Source of the DNA: Actinacidiphila sp. DG2A-62
GTDB lineage: Bacteria; Actinomycetota; Actinomycetes; Streptomycetales; Streptomycetaceae
Length of the DNA: 64,000 nt
NCBI RefSeq assembly: GCF_035825295.1
Contig: NZ_JAYMGI010000002.1
Coordinates: 1,054,001 to 1,118,000 of the forward strand
Direction: 5' to 3'
How positions within the stretch are numbered: position 1 is the stretch's first letter; the number at the start of each line of letters is the position of its first letter. The position numbers and the translations under genes are program-made. Below the pieces are notes generated by a model, which saw nothing but the letters and a program-made list of their open reading frames with translations, had not been told where the DNA came from and searched no databases. Shown piece by piece: positions 1-12,600 of the stretch.

Positions 1-2930
<2,930 letters not shown>

Positions 2931-2934
<4 letters not shown>

Positions 2935-3731
2935 CGTGCGCCTTCCTTGTCGTGCAGGACATCGTGCGGGACTGCGTCGCCGGCGGGCGGGGCTGCGCCC
3001 CCGGCGGCCGGGGCCGCTTCCCCCGCGGGCGGGGCGCCGGCGGCCCCGGGGGCGGCGGGCACGGCGTGGGCGGCGTGCAGCGCGCCCAGCCGCTCCACCC
3101 AGCGGGGGTGCTCGGCGGCGTGGTCGGAGCGGAAGCCGGAGTCGATCAGGGTGCCGCCGTGCTCCCAGGTGACCACCAGCAGGCCGCCCTCGGGGAGGAC
3201 CTTGCCCGCGATCGCCCGGTCCAGTCGGGCGCCGCGCAGCGCGGCGGCGGGAATGAAGAAGCCGGGCGCGCCGGTGCGCTCGACCCGCAGTCCGTCGTCG
3301 GTGAGGGTGAGCGCGGCCTTGCTGCGCACGCCCAGGCCGTGGGCGACGATGCGGTCGAGCCACTGCTCGGCGGTGGTGGAGCCGTGGTAGCGGCCCTCCA
3401 TGGTCAGCGGCGGCTCGCCGTCCAGGCCGGTGGCCGCCGCGGCGTCGGGGTCCGGGTCGCCGTCGCCGTCCGCCGCGCCGGCCGTGCGGTCCGGGGCCTG
3501 CGGCAGCTCGGGCAGGCCGCCCTGGAGGGTGCGGCGCCACTGCCAGCCCTGGCGCATCAGCCAGTACACCAGCGCGACGAACAGCAGCAGGCCGACGATC
3601 CAGCCGATCCGGTCGGTCCAGTCGGTGACCTTCGCGGAGTGCTTGCCGTCGTCCGCGGCGGCCGAGGTCGCGCCGGCCGCGTGGGCGGCGCGGGCCATGG
3701 CGCCCGCCAGCAGGGTCGAAGGAGTCGTCAC
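2931..3731 (-). CDS. Membrane protein with PH-like domain, in pyr operon
   Basis: This is a 266-residue protein of unknown function. One clear membrane helix lies near residues 40-60 ([19 protein letters not shown]). A low-complexity acidic stretch follows, then a soluble domain with the look of a bacterial PH-like fold ([39 protein letters not shown]). The C-terminal tail is Ala/Pro/Gly-rich. A membrane protein at this position between pyrC and carA is, from memory, conserved in Streptomyces, which suggests a link to the pathway or only to the transcript. The GTG start overlaps the pyrC stop (GTGA) and the stop overlaps carA. The function is not known, and the PH-like call is by pattern only. 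Confidence 0.85.
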
Positions 3732-5029
3732 GTGAGCTTCCCGTCCATCACCGTCGCACGGCCCCGCAGGAAGGTCGCGACGACCCGGCCGGGCAGCTCG
3801 CGGCCCTCGTAAGGGGTGTTGCGGCTGCGGGAGGCGAAGCCCGCGGGATTGACGGTTCCACGGTATGCGGGATCGACCAGCACCAGATTGGCGGGCTCCC
3901 CCGCGGCGACCGGGCGGCCGTGGCCGGCCAGCCGGCCGATGGCCGCGGGCCGGGCGGACATCCGGTCCGCCACGCCCGCCCAGTCCAGCAGCCCGGTGTC
4001 GACCATGGTGTGCTGCACCACGGACAGGGCGGTCTCCAGGCCGACCATGCCCATGGCCGCCGCCGCCCACTCGCAGTCCTTGTCCTCGTGCGGGTGCGGC
4101 GCGTGGTCGGTTGCCACGCAGTCGATCGTGCCGTCGGCCAGCGCCTCGCGCAGCGCCAGCACGTCGGCCTCGGTGCGCAGCGGCGGGTTGACCTTGTAGA
4201 CGGGGTTGTACGTGCGCACCAGCTCGTCGGTGAGCAGCAGGTGGTGCGGGGTGACCTCGGCGGTGACGTCCCAGCCCTTGGACTTGGCCCAGCGCACGAT
4301 CTCCACCGAGCCTGCCGTGGACAGGTGGCAGATGTGCACGCGGGAGCCGACGTGCGCGGCCAGCAGCACGTCCCGGGCGATGATCGACTCCTCGGCGACC
4401 GCGGGCCAGCCGGTCAGGCCCACCTCGCCGGAGACCGCGCCCTCGTTCATCTGCGCGCCCTCGGTCAGCCGCGGCTCCTGCGCGTGCTGGGCGACCACGC
4501 CGTCGAACGCCTTCACGTACTCCAGCGCGCGGCGCATGATCACCGCGTCGTCCACGCACTTGCCGTCGTCGGAGAAGACCCGCACGCCGGCCGCGGAGTC
4601 GGCCATGGCGCCCAGCTCGGCGAGCTGCTTGCCCTCCAGGCCGACGGTGACCGCGCCGACCGGCTGCACGTCGCAGTAGCCGGACTCGGCGCCGAGCCGC
4701 CAGACCTGTTCCACGACGCCCGCGGTGTCGGCGACCGGGAAGGTGTTGGCCATGGCGTGCACGGCGGTGTACCCGCCGACCGCGGCGGCCCTGGTGCCGG
4801 TCAGCACCGTCTCGGAGTCCTCCCGGCCGGGCTCGCGCAGGTGGGTGTGCAGGTCGACCAGGCCGGGCAGCAGCACCAGGCCCTCGCCCTCGACGACCCG
4901 GGCGCCGTCGGCGGGCAGGTTCTCGCCGACCGCGGCCACCCGCTCGCCCTCCACCAGCACGTCCCGGGGCGCCGCGCCCAGCAGGCGGGCGCCGCGGATC
5001 AGCGTCCTGGGGGTGTCGCTGTCGCTCAT
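3728..5029 (-). CDS. pyrC: Dihydroorotase
   Basis: It cyclises carbamoyl aspartate to dihydroorotate, the third step of UMP synthesis. The 433-residue protein is an amidohydrolase-superfamily (type I) dihydroorotase. The metal-binding HxH is in [13 protein letters not shown], further ligands lie in [11 protein letters not shown] and [11 protein letters not shown], and the catalytic Asp is in [11 protein letters not shown]. The ATG at 5029 is 2 bases past the pyrB stop. A GTG six bases upstream would also read in frame, but the ATG fits the compact spacing. It is the third gene of the pyrR-pyrB-pyrC-carA-carB operon. Certain assignment. Confidence 0.97.
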   Translation of the reverse strand: MSDSDTPRTLIRGARLLGAAPRDVLVEGERVAAVGENLPADGARVVEGEGLVLLPGLVDLHTHLREPGREDSETVLTGTRAAAVGGYTAVHAMANTFPVADTAGVVEQVWRLGAESGYCDVQPVGAVTVGLEGKQLAELGAMADSAAGVRVFSDDGKCVDDAVIMRRALEYVKAFDGVVAQHAQEPRLTEGAQMNEGAVSGEVGLTGWPAVAEESIIARDVLLAAHVGSRVHICHLSTAGSVEIVRWAKSKGWDVTAEVTPHHLLLTDELVRTYNPVYKVNPPLRTEADVLALREALADGTIDCVATDHAPHPHEDKDCEWAAAAMGMVGLETALSVVQHTMVDTGLLDWAGVADRMSARPAAIGRLAGHGRPVAAGEPANLVLVDPAYRGTVNPAGFASRSRNTPYEGRELPGRVVATFLRGRATVMDGKLT

Positions 5030-5031
5030 GG

Positions 5032-6033
5032 TCACTTGCTCTCCTCGGTGCGGGCGGCGGGGGCGGTGTCGGTGTCGGCGGGCACGGGGGCCGCGACGGC
5101 GGGCTCGGAGCCGCCGAGCAGCAGGTACAGGACGGCCATCCGGGTGCTGACGCCGTTGGCGACCTGCTCGACGGCGGTGCAGCGCGGCGAGTCGGCGACC
5201 TCGGCGGTGATCTCCATGCCGCGGTTCATCGGTCCGGGGTGCATCACGATGGCGTGCTCGGGCAGCGCCGCCATCCGCAGGCCGTCCAGGCCGTAGCGGC
5301 GGGCGTACTCGCGCTCGGTGGGGAAGAACGCGGCGTTCATCCGCTCGCGCTGCACCCGCAGCATCATCACCGCGTCGGACTTCGCCAGCACCGCGTCCAG
5401 GTCGTAGGAGACCGCGCAGGGCCACTTCTCGACGCCGATGGGCAGCAGCGTGGGCGGCGCGACCAGGGTGACCTCGGCGCCCAGCGTGGTGAGCAGCAGC
5501 ACGTTGGAGCGGGCGACGCGGCTGTGCAGCACGTCGCCGACGATGGTGATCCGGCGGCCGGACAGGTCGCGGCCGGGCGCGGACAGGTGGCGGCGCACGG
5601 TGAAGGCGTCGAGCAGCGCCTGGGTGGGGTGCTCGTGGGTGCCGTCGCCGGCGTTGACCACCGAGGCGTTGATCCAGCCGGAGGTGGCCAGCCGGTGCGG
5701 CGCGCCGGAGGAGTGGTGGCGGATGACCACGGCGTCGGCGCCCATCGCCTCCAGGGTGAGGGCGGTGTCCTTCAGCGACTCGCCCTTGGAGACCGAGGAG
5801 CCCTTGGCGGAGAAGTTGATGACGTCGGCGGACAGCCGCTTGGCGGCGGCCTCGAAGGAGATCCGGGTCCGGGTCGAGTCCTCGAAGAACAGGTTGACGA
5901 CGGTGCGGCCGCGCAGCGTCGGCAGCTTCTTGATCGGGCGGTCGGCGACGCGGGCCATCTCCTCCGCGGTGTCGAGCACGAGGATCGCGTCGTCGCGGGT
6001 CAGGTCGGCGGCCGAGATCAGATGGCGCTTCAC
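5032..6033 (-). CDS. pyrB: Aspartate carbamoyltransferase catalytic subunit
   Basis: It condenses carbamoyl phosphate with aspartate. Carbamoyl-phosphate binding residues are visible in [13 protein letters not shown], and the aspartate-binding domain contains [18 protein letters not shown] and [11 protein letters not shown]. The 333-residue length is usual, with a short non-conserved Ala/Pro/Thr tail. I chose the GTG at 6033 because GGAG lies 8 bases upstream and the protein then begins at the conserved [15 protein letters not shown]. The frame is open much further upstream, but that part is repetitive Arg/Pro-rich sequence. A 323-base gap with tandem repeats separates it from pyrR, which is unusual for this operon. 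Confidence 0.97.
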   Translation of the reverse strand: MKRHLISAADLTRDDAILVLDTAEEMARVADRPIKKLPTLRGRTVVNLFFEDSTRTRISFEAAAKRLSADVINFSAKGSSVSKGESLKDTALTLEAMGADAVVIRHHSSGAPHRLATSGWINASVVNAGDGTHEHPTQALLDAFTVRRHLSAPGRDLSGRRITIVGDVLHSRVARSNVLLLTTLGAEVTLVAPPTLLPIGVEKWPCAVSYDLDAVLAKSDAVMMLRVQRERMNAAFFPTEREYARRYGLDGLRMAALPEHAIVMHPGPMNRGMEITAEVADSPRCTAVEQVANGVSTRMAVLYLLLGGSEPAVAAPVPADTDTAPAARTEESK

Positions 6034-6356
6034 AGGGGTCACTCCGGGGGTGCTGGGCAGACCGGGCGGGTGCGGGGGCTCGGCGGCGCCCGGTGGGGCG
6101 GGCCGGCCCGTCGGGGCGGCGGTGCGGCCGGGGCCGGCCGGTGGTGCACCGGGGCGTGCGGGTCCGGGTCGTGGTGCGGTCCGGGACCTCGCGGCGGCTC
6201 GGGCCGACCGGACCGGTCGGGTCCCGGTCGGGTCCCGGTCGGGTCCCGGTCGGGTCCGGGTCGGGCGCGGGGCGGTCCGCCGCGGGTGCGTGCGGGCCGG
6301 CCGGGGTGCGGCCGGACGCGCGGACACGGGGTGCGCCGCCGGTGCGGTACGGGTCG
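6034..6356. repeat. Repeat-rich pyrR-pyrB spacer with 11-bp tandem repeat
   Basis: The spacer between pyrR and pyrB is a very GC-rich stretch with no convincing gene. At 6214-6257 there are four perfect tandem copies of an 11-bp unit (CGGTCGGGTCC), with degenerate copies on both sides. The frame leading into pyrB is open but encodes only Arg/Pro/Thr repeats with no ribosome binding site. In relatives I know the two genes are close together, so expansion of a repeat is a plausible origin (inference). Confidence 0.75.
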
Positions 6357-7043
<687 letters not shown>

Positions 7044-7138
7044 TCAGAGGTACGTCACCGACGATATCAGGTGCCCTCGACACGCCACGGGGCGGGACGG
7101 GGGCCGGCCGGGGAGGGAGTCTCGGCGGGTCCGGGAGG

Positions 7139-7192
7139 CGTTCCGGAGACGTTCCGGAGACGTTCCGGAGGCGCCCGGACCCGTTCCGGAGG
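7139..7192. repeat. 11-bp direct repeats in pyrR-bldD divergent region
   Basis: Three contiguous copies of an 11-bp unit (CGTTCCGGAGA, the last ending GG) are followed by a diverged copy and a fourth recognisable copy ending at 7192. They lie between the divergent pyrR and bldD genes. The 11-bp period places each copy on nearly the same face of the helix, which would suit an array of protein sites, but no known operator is recognised. Confidence 0.7.
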
Positions 7193-7246
7193 CCTTCCGG
7201 TCGCCGCAGGTCAGCGCTGGTCAGCGACCGGTCGGCGGCATTCGGC

Positions 7247-7276
7247 TTGACGACGCCGGATTACGCTGCGTAACCT
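7247..7276 (+). promoter_or_regulatory. Putative bldD promoter
   Basis: A TTGACG hexamer (7247-7252) and a TAACCT hexamer (7271-7276) are separated by 18 bases and lie 37 bases before the bldD start. They resemble a housekeeping sigma-factor promoter of Streptomyces. The call is by eye only. Confidence 0.45.
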
Positions 7277-7279
7277 CAC

Positions 7280-7290
7280 AGTGAGTCACC
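7280..7290 (+). promoter_or_regulatory. Putative BldD autoregulatory operator
   Basis: The dyad AGTGAGTCACC matches the BldD consensus of an AGTGA half and a TCACC half, here separated by one base. It lies immediately after the putative -10 of bldD, where bound protein would block transcription. BldD is known to repress its own gene in Streptomyces, so the placement fits autoregulation (inference from consensus). Confidence 0.6.
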
Positions 7291-7312
7291 GAGTTTCCGT
7301 CCGGGGAGCCAT

Positions 7313-7813
7313 ATGTCCAGCGATTACGCCAAACAGCTCGGAGCCAAGCTCCGCGCGATCCGCACGCAGCAGGGGCTGTCCCTGCACGGTGTCGAGGAGA
7401 AGTCCCAGGGCCGCTGGAAGGCCGTGGTCGTCGGGTCGTACGAGCGCGGCGACCGCGCCGTCACCGTGCAGCGCCTCGCCGAGCTCGCCGACTTCTACGG
7501 CGTCCCGGTGCAGGAGCTGCTGCCCGGCACCACCCCCGGCGGCGCGGCGGAGCCGCCGCCGAAGCTGGTGCTCGACCTGGAGCGGCTGTCCCAGGTCCCG
7601 CCGGAGAAGGCCGGCCCGCTGCAGCGTTACGCGGCGACGATCCAGAGCCAGCGCGGCGACTACAACGGCAAGGTGCTCTCCATCCGCCAGGACGACCTGC
7701 GCACGCTGGCCGTGATCTACGACCAGTCGCCCTCGGTGCTGACCGAGCAGCTGATCGGCTGGGGCGTCCTCGACGCGGACGCACGGCGCGCCGTGCAGCA
7801 CGAGGAGGGCTGA
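7313..7813 (+). CDS. bldD: Developmental master regulator BldD (c-di-GMP-responsive)
   Basis: BldD represses sporulation genes during vegetative growth, with cyclic di-GMP driving its dimerisation. The 166-residue protein has an N-terminal helix-turn-helix of the XRE/lambda-repressor type (residues about 6-70; KLRAIRTQQGLSLHGVEEKS, GSYERGDRAVTVQRLAELAD). A C-terminal c-di-GMP-binding domain follows. The RxD-x8-RxxD signature is intact: Arg114-Gly-Asp116 and Arg125-Gln-Asp-Asp128, the same numbering as in characterised BldD. GGGGAG lies 4 bases before the ATG. It is a monocistronic plus-strand gene closed by a strong terminator. Its operator-like dyad lies just upstream. Confidence 0.97.
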   Translation: MSSDYAKQLGAKLRAIRTQQGLSLHGVEEKSQGRWKAVVVGSYERGDRAVTVQRLAELADFYGVPVQELLPGTTPGGAAEPPPKLVLDLERLSQVPPEKAGPLQRYAATIQSQRGDYNGKVLSIRQDDLRTLAVIYDQSPSVLTEQLIGWGVLDADARRAVQHEEG

Positions 7814-7846
7814 GCGCCCGCTTTCCGCAGAATCTGCAGAAACGTC

Positions 7847-7888
7847 CCGCCGCCGGGGCGGACCCGTTCGGGTCCGCCCCGGCGGCGG
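7847..7888 (+). terminator. Intrinsic-type terminator after bldD
   Basis: A perfect 19-bp inverted repeat (7847-7865 and 7870-7888) has a GTTC loop and begins 33 bases after the bldD stop. There is no long T tract, as is common in this group. It can also act on transcripts arriving from the other side. Confidence 0.85.
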
Positions 7889-7940
7889 TTCGCTTCCCGC
7901 GCGACTCGCCTCCCCGCGCGCCTCGCCTCCCCACGACTCC

Positions 7941-8066
7941 CTTGCCACGCGGCTCCCTTGCCGCGCGGCTGCCTTGCCGCGCGGCTGCCTTGCCGCGCGG
8001 CTGCCTTGCCGCGCGGCTGCCTTGCCGCGCGGCTGCCTTGCCGCGCGGTTCCCTTGCCGCGCTCGG
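7941..8066. repeat. 16-bp minisatellite, eight tandem copies
   Basis: Eight consecutive units, starting at 7941 and every 16 bases to 8053, follow the pattern CTTGCCGCGCGGCTGC. The central units are identical and the outer ones carry substitutions. Each unit contains the 10-bp palindrome GCCGCGCGGC. There are no unique spacers, so it is not a CRISPR array. It lies between the 3' ends of the convergent bldD and EF-G-like genes. Confidence 0.9.
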
Positions 8067-8125
8067 CGAGCGCCTCGGCCGACCGGCGGCGTCTCGCGAC
8101 CCGCTGGAAGCCGAAGCAGGCCGTC

Positions 8126-10510
8126 TCAGCCGACCGGGCGGCGTCCCGCCGGGCGGGTGGTGAAGGCGCCCCGGCCCTGGGTGCGGGTGCGCAGCGCGGT
8201 CGCGTAGCCGAAGAGGCGGGCCAGCGGGACCGTCGCGGTGACGGCCGTGGTGCCGGTCCGGCCGGGCGCCGAGCCGGTGACGTGGCCGCCGCGCGCCGCG
8301 AGGTCGCCGAGCACCGCGCCCACGAACGCGTCGGGCACCGTCGCGGTGACCTCGGCCACCGGTTCCAGCACCGCCATCACGCACGAGCGCAGCGCCGCGC
8401 GCAGCGCGAACCGCCCCGCGGCGCGGAACGCCGTCTCCGAGGAGTCCTTCGGATGGGTCGCGCCGTCCGTCAGCGTCACCCGCAGCCCGGTCACCGGGTG
8501 ACCGGCAAGCGGACCCTCGGCGAGCGCGTCCCGGCAGCCGGCCTCGACCGCGCGCACGTACGCGCGCGGCACCCGGCCGCCGGTGACGGTCGAGGTGAAC
8601 ACGAACTCCTCCTTTCGGTCGGCCTCTTCGACGGTCAGCGGCGCCACGTCGATCACCACGTGGGCGAACTGCCCGGCGCCGCCGTCCTGTTTGACGTGCC
8701 GGTAGAGCATCCCCGTCACCCCCCGGACCACGGTCTCCCGGTGGGCGACGCGCGGCGGGCCCACCGCTACGCCGATGCCCAGCGTGCGGCGGATCTTCTC
8801 CACGGCGACCTCCAGGTGGAGTTCCCCCATTCCGGCCAGCACCGTCTGACCGGTCTCGGGGTCGGTCCTGACGGCCAGTGACGGGTCCTCCTCGGCGAGC
8901 CGGGCCAGTGCGGCGGCCAGCCGCCCGGTGTCGGCGTCGGCCCGCGCCTCGACGGCCACCGAGACCACCGGGGCCGCCGGTCGCGGCGGTTCGAGCAGCA
9001 GCGGCGCGTCCGGCGCGCACAGCGTGGCGCCCGCCGCGGCCGCCTTCGGCCCGACGACGGCGACGATGTCGCCGGCCGTCGCGCGGTCCAGCTCCCGGTG
9101 CCGGTCCGCCTGGACCCGCAGGATGCGGGCGATCCGCTCGCCCCGGCGTGCTCCGGCGTCCAGCACCGTGTCCCCCTTCCGCAGCGTTCCCGAGTAGATC
9201 CGCAGGTACGTCAGCCGTCCGGTGGCAGTCACCGCCACCTTGAACACCAGCGCGGCGAACGGCGCCGCCGGGTCGGCCGCCCGCTCCACCGGACCGTCCA
9301 CCACGTCCGCCGCGGCGCGCACCGCGTCCGTACCGCCGCCCACGACGCCGCGCACCGCGGGGACGTCGAGCGGTGAGGGCAGGTACGCCGTCACCGCGTC
9401 GAGCAGCGGCTCGATGCCGCGGTTGCGGTAGGCCGAGCCGCAGAGCACCACCACGGCCGCGCCCTGGCGGGTCAGGTCGCGCAGCGCCCCGGCCAGCGTC
9501 GCGGTCGCCACCGCGGGCTCCGGCACCATGGCTTCGGCTCCCGGCGCCTCGGACACCGACGCTGCCGCCGACGTTGCCGCCGACGCGGACGCCGCGGACG
9601 GCGCGGACGGCGCGGACGCCGCGGACGGCGCGGACGGCGCCGCGCAGAACTCCTCCAGCACCGCCGGGTGCAGTTCGGCCACCGCCTCCTCCAGCTCCCT
9701 GCGCCGCCGCGCCGCCTCCGCACGCAGCTCCCGCGGCACCGGACCCTCCCGGTACGCCGTGCCGCCCACCGCGGAACCGGCCCCGCCGGCGGCCCCGCCG
9801 CCGTCCGCCTCGCCGTCCGACGGCCAGGTCAGCGCCCGCATGGTCAACAGGTCCACGACACCCCTGAAGCCGTCCTCGCGGCCGATCGGGAGCTGGACGA
9901 CCAGCGGCACGGCGTGCAGCCGGTCCCGGATCGAGGCGACCGCCGCGTCGAGGTCGGCGCCCGCGCGGTCCAGCTTGTTGACGAAGGCGATCCGCGGAAC
10001 GCCGTGCCGGTCGGCCTGCCGCCACACCGTCTCGCTCTGCGGCTCCACGCCGGCCACCGCGTCGAAGACCGCGACCGCGCCGTCCAGCACCCGCAGCGAT
10101 CGCTCGACCTCGTCGGAGAAGTCGACGTGGCCCGGGGTGTCGATCAGGTTGACGCGGTGGCCCCGCCAGTCGCAGCTGACGGCCGCGGCGAAGATCGTGA
10201 TGCCGCGGTCGCGCTCCTGCGGGTCGAAATCGGTGACGGTGGTGCCGTCGTGCACCTCACCGCGCTTGTGGGTCGCCCCGGTGAGGAAGAGGACACGCTC
10301 GGTGACGGTCGTCTTGCCCGCGTCGACATGTGCGAGGACGCCGATGTTGCGGACGCCGGCAAGAGACCGCGGCCGCTCGCCGCCCCGCCCACGGGCCGGC
10401 GTCCCGGCGGCGGCCGGCGCGGGCACGGTACGGGCGGATGCGGCGGGGGCGACGGTGGGCGGAAGGTGCGGGGTGTGCGGGGTGTGCGGGATGTGTGGGG
10501 TGCTGCGCAC
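8126..10510 (-). CDS. Elongation factor G-like GTPase (second EF-G paralogue)
   Basis: It is a translational GTPase of the EF-G type with a likely ribosome role. GTPase motifs are intact: P-loop [17 protein letters not shown] with the catalytic His, and NKLD. EF-G domains II-V follow, including [34 protein letters not shown] and a C-terminal region with [20 protein letters not shown]. The 794-residue form exceeds typical EF-G. A Pro/His/Ala-rich leader of about 45 residues and an Ala/Ser-rich insertion near residues 300-335 (encoded at about 9520-9640) account for this. The GTG at 10510 has GAAAGG about 9 bases upstream. Streptomycetes have such an EF-G paralogue besides fusA. A ribosomal-protection role is possible but unproven. 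Confidence 0.85.
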   Translation of the reverse strand: MRSTPHIPHTPHTPHLPPTVAPAASARTVPAPAAAGTPARGRGGERPRSLAGVRNIGVLAHVDAGKTTVTERVLFLTGATHKRGEVHDGTTVTDFDPQERDRGITIFAAAVSCDWRGHRVNLIDTPGHVDFSDEVERSLRVLDGAVAVFDAVAGVEPQSETVWRQADRHGVPRIAFVNKLDRAGADLDAAVASIRDRLHAVPLVVQLPIGREDGFRGVVDLLTMRALTWPSDGEADGGGAAGGAGSAVGGTAYREGPVPRELRAEAARRRRELEEAVAELHPAVLEEFCAAPSAPSAASAPSAPSAASASAATSAAASVSEAPGAEAMVPEPAVATATLAGALRDLTRQGAAVVVLCGSAYRNRGIEPLLDAVTAYLPSPLDVPAVRGVVGGGTDAVRAAADVVDGPVERAADPAAPFAALVFKVAVTATGRLTYLRIYSGTLRKGDTVLDAGARRGERIARILRVQADRHRELDRATAGDIVAVVGPKAAAAGATLCAPDAPLLLEPPRPAAPVVSVAVEARADADTGRLAAALARLAEEDPSLAVRTDPETGQTVLAGMGELHLEVAVEKIRRTLGIGVAVGPPRVAHRETVVRGVTGMLYRHVKQDGGAGQFAHVVIDVAPLTVEEADRKEEFVFTSTVTGGRVPRAYVRAVEAGCRDALAEGPLAGHPVTGLRVTLTDGATHPKDSSETAFRAAGRFALRAALRSCVMAVLEPVAEVTATVPDAFVGAVLGDLAARGGHVTGSAPGRTGTTAVTATVPLARLFGYATALRTRTQGRGAFTTRPAGRRPVG

Positions 10511-11082
10511 GGCCGAGGGCCTTTCTGCGGGATCCGGTCGGAGGGCGCGCGATGACCCGGACGTGGGTACGGCTCCGCCGCGCACCGGCCGCGGCGCCGC
10601 GAACGCGACCCCGAGCGGGTACGGGTGCGGTGGGCCGCAGGAGTGCGGGTGGGGCCGACGGGGAACGGCCGCCGGGAGGCGAGGCAGCGCAGAGCGCCGC
10701 GGCCCGCGCGAGGCGGTCCGCGCCGACGTGCTCCGCTCCACGCGGTGCGCGCGGGCCGGGACACGGCGAGCGAACACGCCGGGCGGACCCGCGTGCGGCG
10801 CGGCCTCAGACGGGCGTCACGTCACGGGGACCCGGGCCGGCCGCGCAGCCGGCGCCGGGCGGCCCGAGACACCAGGATCACCTCGTGGCGTGCGGCGGGG
10901 ACGACGGCAGCGGTGCGCTCACGCATGTCGGCCTCCCCTCGTAGGACCGCGCGGGCCGCGCGGCGCTCGTCGTCGCGCGGGCCCGCCGGTGCGGCGGGGG
11001 TGCGCGATGTCATGGAGCGTAACGGCCGCGCCCGGGTCCGGGCAGCCGGTTTTCCGCGCGGGGACGCGCGCCTGACTCTCCG
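10511..11082. other. Long leader/intergenic region upstream of the EF-G-like gene
   Basis: This is 572 bases between the decarboxylase-like gene and the EF-G-like start. Apart from the small open frame at 10822-10926 I see no protein gene that looks real: the longer frames here are Arg/Ala/Gly-rich shadows. GC-rich inverted repeats are common, including around 10835-10870, so structured leader RNA is possible. Confidence 0.5.
10822..10926 (-). CDS. Possible leader peptide upstream of the EF-G-like gene
   Basis: This is a 34-codon open frame starting MRERTAAVVPAARHEV and ending in an Arg-rich tail. It stands out because a textbook ribosome binding site, GGGGAGG, lies exactly 5 bases before the ATG. 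It ends about 310 bases before the EF-G-like GTG on the same strand. GC-rich dyads overlap its 3' half. Translation-attenuation leaders of this kind precede some ribosome-protection genes. No family is recognised, and it could be chance. Confidence 0.4.
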   Translation of the reverse strand: MRERTAAVVPAARHEVILVSRAARRRLRGRPGSP

Positions 11083-12567
11083 TCACCCTCCGTACAGCCG
11101 CGAGACCACCTCCGGCAGGAGCCGCTCGGACAGGCGTGGCGGGAGGGCTTCCAGGACGGCCAGGACGGGCGCGCCGCGAGGCGGCAGGGCGCCGTCCGCG
11201 CCGACGCCGGCGGCGTCCAGCGCGAGGGCGACCTCGGCGGGGCCCAGGGTGTCCGGGTCGAGCGTGGCGGCGAGGCCGACCAGCGCGGGGTCGACGGCGG
11301 GCGGCCCGGTGCGCCGGGCGCGCCGCGCGGCCACCGCCAGCGCCGCCAGCAGCTCGTCGATCCGCTCGGGCGCGGCGACCGCGGCGGTCACCGTCAGGTG
11401 CACGTTCGACGGCGAGCCGGCGAAGGACGGCTGCGGCTGGAGGTACCAGCCGAGCAGCCGCATCTCGTCGGCCAGGACGAAGGGGTGCAGCTCGGGGTCG
11501 CCGGACGCGACGGCGACGAGGGAGGCGTCGGGCGCGCCGAGCACGTACAACCCCTCGATGCCGCCGATCCCGTCGACGAGCCGGCGGGTCGCGGTGTGGA
11601 CGCGGCGGGACAGCTCCGCGTACCCGTCGGGGCCGATGTGCCGCAGCACCGCCCACGCCGCGGCGAGCGGACCGGCCGACTTGGTGCCCTGGAGCGTGGC
11701 GTTGACCACCGGGTAGCCGGGCCACGCGGCGTGCGCGAACCAGCCGTGTCGGCGCAGCTCGGCGTCGCGGAACAGCAGCACCGACGCGCCCTTGGGCGTG
11801 TACGCGTACTTGTGCAGGTCCACCGAGAGCGAGCTGACGCCGGGCACCGACAGGTCGAACTCCGGTACCCGCGCCTCCTGTTGCGCGACCCCCGGCTCCT
11901 CCCCCGCACCCTCCGCCGGTGCCTGCGCCGCCCGCCGCAGATGGCCCAGGTGCCAGCCGCCGATGCACGCGTCGACGTGGCAGAGCACTCCGTGGCGGGC
12001 CGCGGCCGCGGCCACCGCGGCGACCGGGTCGACGACGCCGTGCGCGTACGAGGGCGCGGAGACCACGACCAGCGCGGTGCGTGCGGTGAGCGCGGCGTCG
12101 ACGTCCTCGGCGCGCACCCGGAAGGTCCGCGGGTCGACGGGCACGCTCACCGGCGTCAGCCCGAACAGCTTCGCGGCCTTGTGGAAGGCGGCGTGCGCGG
12201 TGGCCGGCAGCACCAGTTCGGGAGCGGTGACGCCGCGCCGCCGGGCGTGCTCGCGCGCGGTGAGCACGGCCAGCAGGCAGCTCTCGGTGCCGCCGCTGGT
12301 GAAGACGCCCACGGTGCCGGGACCGCCGCCGAGCAGCTCCGCGGCCTGCCCCACGACGTCGTTCTCCAGCGTGACGACGCTGGGGAAGGCGGTCATGTCC
12401 AGGCCGTTGACCCCGGCGAAGGCGGCGTGCGCGGCCTGCGCCAGCTCGTCCACGCCGGGCAGTCCGCTGTCGTAGACGTAGGCCATCGTGCGGCCGCCGC
12501 GCACCGGCAGGTCGGCGGCGCGCAGCGCGGCGAGGCGGGCGAGCAGTGCCCGCGGGGTCCGGTCCAT
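11083..12567 (-). CDS. PLP-dependent decarboxylase/lyase family protein (group II)
   Basis: This is a fold-type I PLP enzyme of 494 residues that resembles amino-acid decarboxylases and sphingosine-1-phosphate-lyase-like proteins. Visible features are GVFTSGGTESCLLAVLTARE (cofactor phosphate and ring contacts), CHVDACIGGW (Asp to the pyridine nitrogen) and SLSVDLHKYAYTPKGASVLL, whose Lys in DLHKY should bind PLP. The substrate cannot be told from sequence. The ATG at 12567 (MDRTPRALLARL) is chosen over an upstream in-frame ATG because the latter would run through the terminator-like dyad at 12601-12646. It is transcribed leftward, away from nusB, as a single gene. Confidence 0.85.
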   Translation of the reverse strand: MDRTPRALLARLAALRAADLPVRGGRTMAYVYDSGLPGVDELAQAAHAAFAGVNGLDMTAFPSVVTLENDVVGQAAELLGGGPGTVGVFTSGGTESCLLAVLTAREHARRRGVTAPELVLPATAHAAFHKAAKLFGLTPVSVPVDPRTFRVRAEDVDAALTARTALVVVSAPSYAHGVVDPVAAVAAAAARHGVLCHVDACIGGWHLGHLRRAAQAPAEGAGEEPGVAQQEARVPEFDLSVPGVSSLSVDLHKYAYTPKGASVLLFRDAELRRHGWFAHAAWPGYPVVNATLQGTKSAGPLAAAWAVLRHIGPDGYAELSRRVHTATRRLVDGIGGIEGLYVLGAPDASLVAVASGDPELHPFVLADEMRLLGWYLQPQPSFAGSPSNVHLTVTAAVAAPERIDELLAALAVAARRARRTGPPAVDPALVGLAATLDPDTLGPAEVALALDAAGVGADGALPPRGAPVLAVLEALPPRLSERLLPEVVSRLYGG

Positions 12568-12600
12568 GCGGCGGACCCTAGGGCCGGGCCGGGACATGCA

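Noticed and set aside
5032..6327. A PyrB with a ~98-residue N-terminal extension
   Set aside because: The extension is repeat-derived Arg/Pro sequence. A good ribosome binding site precedes the GTG at 6033, where homology begins.
7941..8066. CRISPR array
   Set aside because: The repeats are contiguous 16-mers without spacers, and no cas genes are present.
8126..10510. Tetracycline ribosomal-protection protein (OtrA/TetM type)
   Set aside because: Motifs such as [17 protein letters not shown] and EGPLAGHPV are those of EF-G, and the GTPase region fits EF-G rather than OtrA as I remember it.
10330..10944. Protein-coding gene on the plus strand upstream of the EF-G-like gene
   Set aside because: The Arg/Gly/Ala composition, the lack of a ribosome binding site and the overlap with the leader of the minus-strand gene speak against it.
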